Below, one piece after another: positions 7,963 to 15,332 of a stretch of DNA of 64,000 nt. This stretch comes from Terrirubrum flagellatum (lineage in GTDB: Bacteria > Pseudomonadota > Alphaproteobacteria > Rhizobiales > Beijerinckiaceae). Within the stretch, counting starts at the first letter, position 1; each line of letters begins with the position of its first letter. Made by a program: the position numbers and the translations under genes. Location: assembly GCF_022059845.1 (NCBI RefSeq), contig NZ_CP091851.1, forward strand, positions 186,001-250,000, written 5' to 3'. Under the pieces are notes generated by a model, which was not told the DNA's origin, did no database searches, and saw only the letters and a program-made list of their open reading frames with translations.

Positions 7963-8609
7963 CGTCGCTGATTTCAAATGCGGCGGCGCGGATTGTCGCC
8001 ATGGGGGCGGTCGGGCTTGCGCGCTTCATCACCGGCGTCCGGCCGGACTGGCGCGGCTGCCGGCCCGAAGCGAAGCAGCGCGTCTATTTCGCCAATCACG
8101 CCAGCCATGGCGATTTCGTGCTGATCTGGACGGTGCTGCCCGAAGCATTGCGGCGCGCGACGCGGCCTGTCGCCGCGCAGGACTATTGGGGCGGCAATGG
8201 CCTGCGCGGCTTCATCGGGCGTTCAGTCTTCAACGCGGTGCTGATCGAGCGCACGCCGTCGCAGGACAAGCCGCATCCGCTGGAAGTGCTCAAGGCGGCG
8301 CTGGCGGACGGCTGCTCGCTGATCTTTTTCCCCGAGGGCACGCGCAACACCACCGACGAGGCCTTGCTGCCATTCAAGAACGGCCTCTATCATCTCGCGG
8401 TTGCGCGGCCGGAGGCCGAATTCGTGCCTGTCTGGATCGACAACCTGTCGCGCGTGATGCCGAAGGGCCAATATCTGCCGATCCCGCTTCTGTGCAGCGT
8501 CGCGTTCGGACCGCCGATGCGGCTTGAGCCCGGCGAATCCAGAGAATCCTTTCTCGCCTGCGCGCGCGCAGCGCTGCTGGCGTTGCGCCCGCCCGGACAG
8601 CCGGCATGA
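7950..8609 (+). CDS. 1-acyl-sn-glycerol-3-phosphate acyltransferase-like (PlsC family)
   Basis: 219 residues. Acyltransferase block I NHASHGDF (HX4D) at about residue 49 and block III FFPEGTRN at about residue 125 are intact; an N-terminal amphipathic/hydrophobic segment would anchor it at the inner membrane. PlsC-family enzymes acylate lysophosphatidate or related lysolipids. It overlaps the upstream gene by 13 bases and the CdsA-like gene by ATGA, placing acylation directly before CDP activation in the same transcript. E. coli ynbABCD lacks this gene as far as I recall. Confidence 0.85.
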   Translation: MAAVTSLISNAAARIVAMGAVGLARFITGVRPDWRGCRPEAKQRVYFANHASHGDFVLIWTVLPEALRRATRPVAAQDYWGGNGLRGFIGRSVFNAVLIERTPSQDKPHPLEVLKAALADGCSLIFFPEGTRNTTDEALLPFKNGLYHLAVARPEAEFVPVWIDNLSRVMPKGQYLPIPLLCSVAFGPPMRLEPGESRESFLACARAALLALRPPGQPA

Positions 8610-9547
8610 ACGCGCCTCCGGAAATGCTGTGGCTGTCGTTCGGCGTCGCGGGCGTGCTCATCGTCGCGACCATCGTCGGCAAGACGCTCGCCTGGCGCGC
8701 GGGCGAATGCGCCAATCCCGTCATCGACAATCTCAACCAGCGCATTTTCGCCTGGTGGGTGATGGTGGCGCTGATGGCGGTCGCCTTCGTCTTCGGCAAG
8801 ACCGGCGTGGTGCTGCTGTTCGGCTTCGCCTCCTTCGCGGCGCTACGCGAATTCCTGACGCTGACGCCGACGCGGCAGGGCGATCACTGGGCGCTGCTCG
8901 CGGCTTTCTTCCTCGCGCTGCCGATCCAGTACGCGCTGATCTGGTGGGAATGGTACGGGCTCTATTCGATCTTCATTCCCGTCTATGCGTTCCTCATCCT
9001 GCCGATCATTTCGGTTCTGAGCGGCGACGCCACGCGGTTTCTCGAACGCATCGCCTTCGTGCAATGGGCGCTGATGATCTCGGTGTTCTGCGTCAGCCAT
9101 GCGCCGGCGATCCTGACGCTTCCGATCCCGGGCTTCGAGGGCAAGCAGCTTCTGCTGATCGCATTTCTGGTGATCGTCGTGCAGGGCTCGGACGTACTGC
9201 AATATGTGTTCGGCAAGCTTCTGGGAAAGCGCAAGGTCGCGCCCAACGTCTCGCCATCAAAGACATGGGAGGGGCTGATCGGCGGCGTCGCCAGCGCAAC
9301 CGCGCTTGGCGCGGCGTTGTGGTGGATCACGCCATTCAAGCCGTGGCAGGCGGCGGCGATGTCGTTCGTGATCTGCGTGATGGGTTTTCTCGGCGGGCTC
9401 GTGATGTCGGCGATCAAGCGCGACCGCGGCGTCAAGGATTGGGGCCGCCTGATCGAAGGCCATGGCGGCATGCTCGACCGGCTCGACAGCGTGATCTTCG
9501 CCGCGCCGGTGTTCTTCCACCTCACGCGCTACTGGTTCACGCCTTAG
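8606..9547 (+). CDS. ynbB: Phosphatidate cytidylyltransferase, CdsA/YnbB-like
   Basis: 313 residues, about eight membrane spans. The C-terminal CDP-diglyceride synthase signature is complete: SAIKRDRGVKDWGRLIEGHG then GMLDRLDS, including the KD and HGG-D-D residues. Also SPSKTWEGLIGG, typical of the family. It makes CDP-diacylglycerol from phosphatidate and CTP, the donor needed by the YnbA-like enzyme. In the YnbB subfamily the gene sits with ynbA; here it is last in the operon after ynbA, ynbC, ynbD, a small membrane gene and plsC. Confidence 0.85.
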   Translation: MNAPPEMLWLSFGVAGVLIVATIVGKTLAWRAGECANPVIDNLNQRIFAWWVMVALMAVAFVFGKTGVVLLFGFASFAALREFLTLTPTRQGDHWALLAAFFLALPIQYALIWWEWYGLYSIFIPVYAFLILPIISVLSGDATRFLERIAFVQWALMISVFCVSHAPAILTLPIPGFEGKQLLLIAFLVIVVQGSDVLQYVFGKLLGKRKVAPNVSPSKTWEGLIGGVASATALGAALWWITPFKPWQAAAMSFVICVMGFLGGLVMSAIKRDRGVKDWGRLIEGHGGMLDRLDSVIFAAPVFFHLTRYWFTP

Positions 9548-9580
9548 GTCGCATCGCAAATTTCACCATGATGCGCTCTC

Positions 9581-9758
9581 CGTCCCCGGAACGGTGAAGC
9601 GAAACGAAGTTGAGCGGAACCGTGTCCGGGGTCCAGCGAAAGACTCGCGAGCAAAGCGAGCGCAATAGTTAGAATCGAAGTGCGCCTGCGGCGCGACTCT
9701 TTTGCTGGGCCCCGGACGCCATTCCATTCGCTTCGCTCTTTGCATGGCTCCGGGGACG
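9581..9758. repeat. Dispersed nested palindromic repeat, copy A
   Basis: Outer inverted ends CGTCCCCGGA (9581-9590) and TCCGGGGACG (9749-9758); an inner pair GTCCGGGGTCCAGC (9624-9637) and GCTGGGCCCCGGAC (9704-9717). The middle includes CGCGAGCAAAGCGAGCGC and GCGCCTGCGGCGC. Two similar units occur at 15041-15228 and 17807-17996. It fills the gap between convergent ynbB and the Lrp gene, so it may act as an RNA-level terminator or be an extragenic palindrome of the REP type. Confidence 0.75.
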
Positions 9759-9801
9759 GAACGCGCGCGATCGGGCAGATGGATGTGGAAGCCGACCGAA
9801 A

Positions 9802-10260
9802 TCATATCGGCAGAACCGTCGTATATTTGAGCTGCCTCAACGCGACGTTCGACGAGGCGGACGCGACGCTCGGCTGCGCCAACAGACGGTGCATGAGGAA
9901 ATCCTCGAACGCTCCGACATCGGCGGCGCGCACGATCAGGACATAATCGTGCGGCCCGGTGACCGAAAAACATTCGAGGATGTTCGGCTGGTCGCGCGTG
10001 AAGCGCTCGAAGGCGTCACGATTCTCCGTGGTGTGATTGCGCAGATTGACATGCACGAAGACGCAGACGCTCAGGCCCACCTTCGCGGGATCAAGAAGCG
10101 TGACGCGTCCGGCGATGACGCCGGCCTCTTCGAAATCGCGCACGCGGCGCCACAGCGTCGATTGCGAGAGGTTGAGCTTCTCCGCGAGATCCTTCAGCGA
10201 CGCAGCCCCGTCCTGTTGCAGCGCAGCAAGAATCTGACGGTCTGATTCCGACAGGGACAT
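9802..10260 (-). CDS. Lrp/AsnC-family transcriptional regulator
   Basis: 152 residues, standard family length. Residues 5-60 form the winged helix-turn-helix (SESDRQILAALQQDG, LAEKLNLSQSTLWRRVRDFE) and residues 70-150 the RAM/AsnC effector domain (VGLSVCVFVHVNL, ILECFSVTGPHDYVLIVRA). Divergent from phhA with a 134-base gap containing a TTGAA-N8-TTCAA dyad, so it probably controls phhA and itself in response to an aromatic amino acid (inference; AsnC-type regulators of tyrosine/phenylalanine catabolism are known in alphaproteobacteria). Confidence 0.88.
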   Translation of the reverse strand: MSLSESDRQILAALQQDGAASLKDLAEKLNLSQSTLWRRVRDFEEAGVIAGRVTLLDPAKVGLSVCVFVHVNLRNHTTENRDAFERFTRDQPNILECFSVTGPHDYVLIVRAADVGAFEDFLMHRLLAQPSVASASSNVALRQLKYTTVLPI

Positions 10261-10288
10261 GGAGTGATCTTTCAGATTTCGGCCAGGA

Positions 10289-10306
10289 TTGAATAACTCT
10301 CTTCAA
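10289..10306. promoter_or_regulatory. Candidate Lrp/AsnC operator between the regulator and phhA
   Basis: TTGAATAACTCTCTTCAA is an 18-base dyad with perfect 5-base arms (TTGAA / TTCAA), 28 bases before the Lrp start codon and 88 bases before phhA. Its location in the divergent promoter fits autoregulation plus phhA control. Confidence 0.4.
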
Positions 10307-10394
10307 AATTCTTGGGCGGCGCGGCCATTCTGGCAAGCAATTTCGCACGACGAGGCGCACGCTCGTGGCAGCCGTCAATCTCAGGGAGGCCGCC

Positions 10395-11279
10395 ATGGTC
10401 GCCGCCGTCGCCACGTCGGACGAAGTCCGCAATCGTTACGCCAACGCGCCGAAGAAGGATGATTTCACCATCGATCAGGATTGGGGCTCCTACAGCGCCG
10501 CCGAACATGATCGCTGGAACCGGCTGTTCGCGCGCCAGTCGAAAATACTCGAAGGCCGCGCCTGCGACGCGTTCCTCGCCGCGCTGAAGAAACTCAAGCT
10601 GTCGGAGTCAGGCATTCCCGATTTTGAAGTTTTGAGCGATCGCCTGTCGGCGCTCACGGGATGGAGCGTCGTTCCCGTCGCGGGGCTCGTGCCTGACGAA
10701 ACTTTCTTCGATCATCTCGCCAACAGGCGCTTTCCCGCCGGCGCCTTCATCCGATCCGAACGCGAGATGGACTATCTCGAAGAGCCCGACATCTTCCATG
10801 ACGTGTTCGGCCATGTGCCGCTGCTCGCCGAGCCGACCTATGCGACTTTCCTTGAGGAGTATGGCAAGGGCGGCGCGCGTGCGATGAAGCTCGGCCAATT
10901 GCATAATCTGGCGCGGCTCTACTGGTACACTGTCGAATTCGGGCTGATGCGCACGGCTCAGGGCCGGCGTATCTTCGGCGCCGGGATTATGTCGTCGCCG
11001 GCGGAGACGGTGTTCTCGCTCAAAGATGATTCGCCGAACCGCGTCGCGTTCAATCTTGAACGCGTCATGCGCACGAAATACATCATTGACGATTTCCAGC
11101 AGACCTATTTCGTCATCGACAGCTTCGAAGCTCTGGTCGACGAATGCATGCGGGATTTCGGCGATCTCTATGCGCGCCTCAAGGCGAAGCCTGACATAGA
11201 GGCCCACGAGATCGTGGACGGAGACAAGGTTCTCACGCGCGGCTCGATGCGCTATTTCAAGGCTCGCAACAAAGCGTGA
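10395..11279 (+). CDS. phhA: Phenylalanine 4-monooxygenase
   Basis: 294 residues from ATG 10395, chosen over GTG 10365 because AGGGAGG lies five bases upstream of it. Iron-ligand motif FHDVFGHVPLL supplies both His and YTVEFGL the Glu; RSEREMDYLEEPD is the preceding conserved loop. The enzyme hydroxylates phenylalanine to tyrosine with tetrahydropterin and O2 in the cytoplasm, the first step of Phe breakdown to homogentisate. The bacterial form lacks the regulatory ACT domain, as here. The next gene, seven bases downstream, may recycle the pterin. Confidence 0.95.
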   Translation: MVAAVATSDEVRNRYANAPKKDDFTIDQDWGSYSAAEHDRWNRLFARQSKILEGRACDAFLAALKKLKLSESGIPDFEVLSDRLSALTGWSVVPVAGLVPDETFFDHLANRRFPAGAFIRSEREMDYLEEPDIFHDVFGHVPLLAEPTYATFLEEYGKGGARAMKLGQLHNLARLYWYTVEFGLMRTAQGRRIFGAGIMSSPAETVFSLKDDSPNRVAFNLERVMRTKYIIDDFQQTYFVIDSFEALVDECMRDFGDLYARLKAKPDIEAHEIVDGDKVLTRGSMRYFKARNKA

Positions 11280-11286
11280 GGATCAG

Positions 11287-11979
11287 ATGGGTCAGGCGGT
11301 CGCGATCACCGGAGCGTCGGGGCATCTCGGACAAGCGACCGCCGCCGCGTTTCGCGCCGCGGGCTGGACGACGGTTCTCGTCGGGCGCTCGCTCGACAGC
11401 CTTGGCGGTCCGACTGCGGAGGCGGGCGTCGTGAAGATCGCGGTCGATTTCGCCAATGAGGAGGCGATGCGATCGGCATTCGATGAAGCCGCGGAGAGGC
11501 TCGGCGGAATCGACGCGCTCTGCTGCATCGCTGGCGCCTTCGCCATGAGCGAACCCGTGCATGAGATGTCGCGCGCGACGCTCGACAGGATGATCGATGG
11601 CAACGCCGGCACGATGATGGCGGCCGTGCGCGCGGCTGCGCCCGGCATGATCGCGCGCGGCAAGGGCGCGATCGTCACGGTCGGCGCCGTTTCGGCGCAG
11701 CGCGGCGGGGCGGAAATGGGCGCCTACGCCGCGGCGAAGAGCATGGTGATGCGGCTGACCGAATCCATGGCGGCCGAGCTCGGGCCGCAGGGAATCCGCA
11801 TCAATTGCATCCTGCCAGCGATCATCGACACGCCCGACAATCGCGCGGCGATGCCGAAGGTCGATCCGGGCAAATGGACGTCGACCGAAGACATCGCACA
11901 TGTCGTGCGCTTTCTCTGTTCGGATGATTCGCGCGCCATTCACGGCGCAATGATTCCGGTGAGCGCGGCGCAGCGCTGA
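11287..11979 (+). CDS. SDR oxidoreductase resembling quinonoid dihydropteridine reductase
   Basis: 230 residues, classical short-chain dehydrogenase: NAD(P)-binding AITGASGHLGQ at residues 6-16, catalytic YAAAKSM. The C-terminal stretch LPAIIDTPDNRAAMP..DPGKWT resembles, from memory, the mammalian QDPR segment LP-T-DTP-NR-SMP-AD---WT, and DALCCIAGAF resembles its DAILCVAGG. Together with its position directly after phhA (GAGGATCAG upstream, 7-base gap) this suggests it regenerates the tetrahydropterin cofactor of PhhA. The general SDR call is certain; the pterin role is inference. Confidence 0.8.
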   Translation: MGQAVAITGASGHLGQATAAAFRAAGWTTVLVGRSLDSLGGPTAEAGVVKIAVDFANEEAMRSAFDEAAERLGGIDALCCIAGAFAMSEPVHEMSRATLDRMIDGNAGTMMAAVRAAAPGMIARGKGAIVTVGAVSAQRGGAEMGAYAAAKSMVMRLTESMAAELGPQGIRINCILPAIIDTPDNRAAMPKVDPGKWTSTEDIAHVVRFLCSDDSRAIHGAMIPVSAAQR

Positions 11980-12043
11980 TCATATTCGCGCTGTTGGGCG
12001 CAAGCGGCTCGACGACGGCTACGTCCGCGCGCAATCTGCTGCC

Positions 12044-12790
12044 ATGGTCGAGCCAACGAGCCGCGATATTCCGAGAGGGAAGCGAAGCGCGCTTCGCCGC
12101 GCGGTGGTCGCGAGTATTTTCGTGTTGGCGGCGTATGTCCTGCTCGCCTATCTCCTGCTGCCATTCGAATGGCTGCGGCGCGAGCGCGCCGCGGATGCGA
12201 TCCTGCCGCCGATGGTGACGCAGACCGCGCAAGGAATCCCCGGCGATCCCCTGAATATCGGCGTCGCAGGCTCGCAGGCCGAACTGCTCGAAGCCATGAA
12301 GGCGGCCGGCTGGTCTCCGGCCGATCCCGTCACGCTCAGATCAAGTCTCGAAATCGCCGGCAGCGTGGTTCTCGATCGGCCATACAGGGATGCGCCCGTC
12401 AGCGCGCTTTTCTATGAAGGCAAGCGCGAAGCGTTGGCTTTCGAAAAGCTGGAGGGAAGCAGCGCCGATCGCCGTCATCATGTGCGCTTCTGGAAATTGG
12501 ACAAGACGGGTGAAAATGATCGGCCCTTCTGGCTTGGCGCCGTCACGTTCGATCGCGGCGTCGGATTCAGCCGCTACACCGGCCAGATCACACATCACAT
12601 CGCGCCCGATATCGACGCCGAGCGCGATGCATTGGTCGCGAGCCTCACGGCGGCCGGCATGGTTCAGAAAAGCTGCGTCATGCCAGGGCGCGGCGCGACG
12701 CAGCGGGCGCTGAACGGCGAGGGCGATCCCTATTTCACCGACGGCGAAATCCGCGTTGTTGTTCTGAAAGTCGCCCTGCCATCGAGGTGA
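12044..12790 (+). CDS. Membrane-anchored LssY C-terminal domain protein
   Basis: 248 residues. One N-terminal transmembrane helix (VVASIFVLAAYVLLAYLLL, about residues 25-43), then a periplasmic or cytoplasmic domain with GVAGSQAELLEAMKAAGW, RPYRDAPVSALFYEGK, HHVRFWKLD and HHIAPDIDAERD. This set matches the LssY_C domain, found fused to PAP2 phosphatases in LssY and as free-standing proteins. Function of the domain is not established. No strong Shine-Dalgarno is visible; the start is the first ATG before the TM helix. Confidence 0.65.
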   Translation: MVEPTSRDIPRGKRSALRRAVVASIFVLAAYVLLAYLLLPFEWLRRERAADAILPPMVTQTAQGIPGDPLNIGVAGSQAELLEAMKAAGWSPADPVTLRSSLEIAGSVVLDRPYRDAPVSALFYEGKREALAFEKLEGSSADRRHHVRFWKLDKTGENDRPFWLGAVTFDRGVGFSRYTGQITHHIAPDIDAERDALVASLTAAGMVQKSCVMPGRGATQRALNGEGDPYFTDGEIRVVVLKVALPSR

Positions 12791-12815
12791 AGCGCCGCGC
12801 GTCTTTTCGATGCGC

Positions 12816-13568
12816 TCAAGCGCGCGTCGCGCTCATGAGATAATTCACGCCAGCGTCGCGCGAGAGCCGCCAGCTATCGCCGAGGGGATTATAGACCATT
12901 CCTGCTGGTTCCGAGGCGGTGAGGCCGCCGGCCGCGATCGCATCCGCGAGTTCGCGCGGCGTGACGAATTTCTCCCAGTCATGGGTGCCGCGCGGCAGCC
13001 AGCGCAGCACATATTCGGCGCCAACGATGGCGAGCGCGAAGCTCCTGAGCGTGCGGTTCAGTGTCGACATGATGAGCAGCCCGTCCGGCGCGACGGCCTT
13101 GCAGCAGGCCGCGACAAAAGCCTTCACGTCGACCACATGCTCGACGACTTCCGACGCGATCACGAGATCGAAACGCTCGCCGGCGGCGACCACGTCCTCG
13201 ACGCTTTCGCCGCGATAGTCGATGGCGAGGCCGGCCTCGGCCGCATGGCGTTTCGCGATGGCGATATTGGTTGGCGCGGGATCGATGCCGACAACCCTGG
13301 CGCCCAGCCGCGCCAGCGGCTCCGACAGCAGTCCGCCGCCGCAACCGATATCGAGCGCGCGGCGGCCGGCGAGCGGGGTGAGGGAGGCGGCCTCGGCGCC
13401 GAAGGTCTTGATCACGGCGTCCCTGATAAAGGCGAGCCGCGTCGGGTTGAGCTTGTGCAGCGGCGCCATGCTCCCCTTGGGGTTCCACCAGTCCGCGGCC
13501 ATCCGGTCGAATTTCGCGACTTCGGACGGATCGATCGAGGCGGCGGGCGGGGAAACGGCGGCGTTCAT
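12816..13568 (-). CDS. ubiG: Ubiquinone biosynthesis O-methyltransferase
   Basis: 250 residues from ATG 13568 (CAGGAATCGCA upstream on the minus strand); the frame stays open to 13622. UbiG landmarks: EVAKFDRMAADWWNPKG-M.PLHKLNP.R, SAM loop RRALDIGCGGGLLSEPLARLG, EVVEHV, and STLNRTLRSFALAIVGAEYVL, then GTHDWEKFVTP. It catalyses both O-methylations of the ubiquinone ring. It is divergent from lysC, as in many alphaproteobacteria. Confidence 0.95.
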   Translation of the reverse strand: MNAAVSPPAASIDPSEVAKFDRMAADWWNPKGSMAPLHKLNPTRLAFIRDAVIKTFGAEAASLTPLAGRRALDIGCGGGLLSEPLARLGARVVGIDPAPTNIAIAKRHAAEAGLAIDYRGESVEDVVAAGERFDLVIASEVVEHVVDVKAFVAACCKAVAPDGLLIMSTLNRTLRSFALAIVGAEYVLRWLPRGTHDWEKFVTPRELADAIAAGGLTASEPAGMVYNPLGDSWRLSRDAGVNYLMSATRA

Positions 13569-13726
13569 TGCGATTCCTGGGGTCCCGGCGCATTCATTGA
13601 CACCTATGGACGCCCCCGCCATATAGCGCGCGCCGGAGCCGCGGGGCGCCCCCTTGGCGCTGTTTTTGGCCCGGTTCGCCGCCTCTTTGCGGGCGGCCTT
13701 GTCGATTGGGCAGGTGCTGTTTCTCC

Positions 13727-14998
13727 ATGGCGCGTCTGGTGATGAAGTTCGGCGGCACGTCTGTCGCCACGGTCGAGCGCATCAAGAACGTCGCCCGTCA
13801 CGTCAAACGCGAGGTCGACGCCGGCCATGACGTGGCTGTGGTCGTGTCCGCCATGTCGGGCAAGACCAACGAACTCGTCGGCTGGGTGAAGGACGCCGGC
13901 GCCAATCCGGCCGCCAACCACGAATTCATCAACATCCACGACCAGAGCGAATATGACGTCGTGGTCGCTTCCGGCGAACAGGTGACGTCGGGTCTTCTCG
14001 CCGTAACGCTCAACGCCATGGGCATCCCGGCGCGCTCCTGGCAGGGCTGGCAGATTCCGATCATGACCAGCGACGCGCATGGCTCGGCGCGCATTCAGGA
14101 CGTGAACGGCGCCAAGCTGATCGAGGGATTCGAGACGCGCCGCGAGGTCGCAGTCGTCTCCGGCTTCCAGGGCGTGCATGAGCCGACAGGCCGCATCTCG
14201 ACGCTTGGCCGCGGCGGCTCCGACACGTCGGCGGTGGCGATCGCGGCGGCGATCAAGGCCGAACGCTGCGACATCTACACCGACGTCGATGGCGTCTACA
14301 CCACCGATCCGCGCATCGTTCCGAGAGCGCGTCGTCTCGACAAGGTGTCGTTCGAAGAGATGCTGGAGATGGCGTCGCTGGGATCGAAGGTGCTGCAGGT
14401 GCGCTCTGTCGAGATCGCGATGACGCAGCGCGTTCCCACCTATGTCAGGTCAAGTTTCGATGATCCGGCCGCGCCCAATCCCGGCACGCTGATCTGCGAT
14501 GAGGAAGACATCATGGAGAAAGAGGTCGTCACCGGCATCGCCTATTCCAAGGACGAGGCCCAGATCACGCTGCGCCGCGTGGCCGACAAGCCCGGCGTCG
14601 CGTCCGCGATCTTCGGCCCGCTCGCCGACGCCAACATCAATGTCGACATGATCATCCAGGTCGTGTCCGATGACGAGACCACGACCGACATCACCTTCAC
14701 CGTGCCGACCGCCGATTTCGAGCGCGCGAAGACGATCCTCAGCGGCCTCGTCGACAAGATCGGCTACGCCAAGATGACGGGCTCGACGGATGTGGTGAAG
14801 GTGTCGGCGATCGGCGTCGGCATGCGCAGTCATGCCGGCGTCGCGGCGAAGGCGTTCCGTGCGCTTGCAGAAAAGGGAATCAACATCCGCGCCATCACGA
14901 CATCTGAAATCAAATTCTCGGTGCTGATCGATTCCGCCTATACCGAGCTTGCGGTGCGCACGCTGCATTCGCTCTACGGACTCGACAAGGCGGCGTAA
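13727..14998 (+). CDS. lysC: Aspartate kinase
   Basis: 423 residues from ATG 13727 (MARLVMKFGGTSVAT); the seven upstream codons of the open frame are not part of the family. Kinase domain about 1-240 with KFGGTS, GRGGSDTSAVAIA, DIYTDVDGVYTTDPR; two C-terminal ACT domains (about 265-420; GVASAIFGPLADANINVDMI and GVAAKAFRALAEKGINIRAI) for feedback by lysine/threonine. It makes aspartyl phosphate, first step to Lys, Met, Thr and diaminopimelate. Confidence 0.96.
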   Translation: MARLVMKFGGTSVATVERIKNVARHVKREVDAGHDVAVVVSAMSGKTNELVGWVKDAGANPAANHEFINIHDQSEYDVVVASGEQVTSGLLAVTLNAMGIPARSWQGWQIPIMTSDAHGSARIQDVNGAKLIEGFETRREVAVVSGFQGVHEPTGRISTLGRGGSDTSAVAIAAAIKAERCDIYTDVDGVYTTDPRIVPRARRLDKVSFEEMLEMASLGSKVLQVRSVEIAMTQRVPTYVRSSFDDPAAPNPGTLICDEEDIMEKEVVTGIAYSKDEAQITLRRVADKPGVASAIFGPLADANINVDMIIQVVSDDETTTDITFTVPTADFERAKTILSGLVDKIGYAKMTGSTDVVKVSAIGVGMRSHAGVAAKAFRALAEKGINIRAITTSEIKFSVLIDSAYTELAVRTLHSLYGLDKAA

Positions 14999-15040
14999 AT
15001 CGCCTCGCGCATCGCGAGCGTCATTTCGATATGCGCCTCT

Positions 15041-15228
15041 CCGTCCCCGGATTCATGAAACGAGGCTTGAAGCCGAGTGAAATGAAGTCCGGGGCCCAGC
15101 GAAAGAATCGCGAGCAGCGCGAGCGCATCTTTTAAAAGCAATGAGCCGCGCCTGCGGCGCGCAGTTCTTTCGCCGGCCCCGGACATGCCTCCGCCCAACT
15201 GCGTTTCGCTGCGCCATTCCGGGGACGG
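15041..15228. repeat. Dispersed nested palindromic repeat, copy B
   Basis: Outer ends CCGTCCCCGGA (15041-15051) and TCCGGGGACGG (15218-15228). The inner part has GTCCGGGGCCCAGCGAAAGA and the opposite CCGGCCCCGGAC, with CGCGAGCAGCGCGAGCGC and GCGCCTGCGGCGCGC between, as in copy A. It lies in the 334-base gap between lysC and the acylase gene; nothing else was seen in that gap apart from the acylase promoter region. Confidence 0.75.
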
Positions 15229-15332
15229 CGCTGCACATCCGAAATAGCGAGCAGCACAGCGCCGCCCTGTCTTCTCCGACGCGCGCCTGCTACGGTCCGA
15301 ATCGGGGGAGCGGTTGAGGAGCGCAATGCGGC

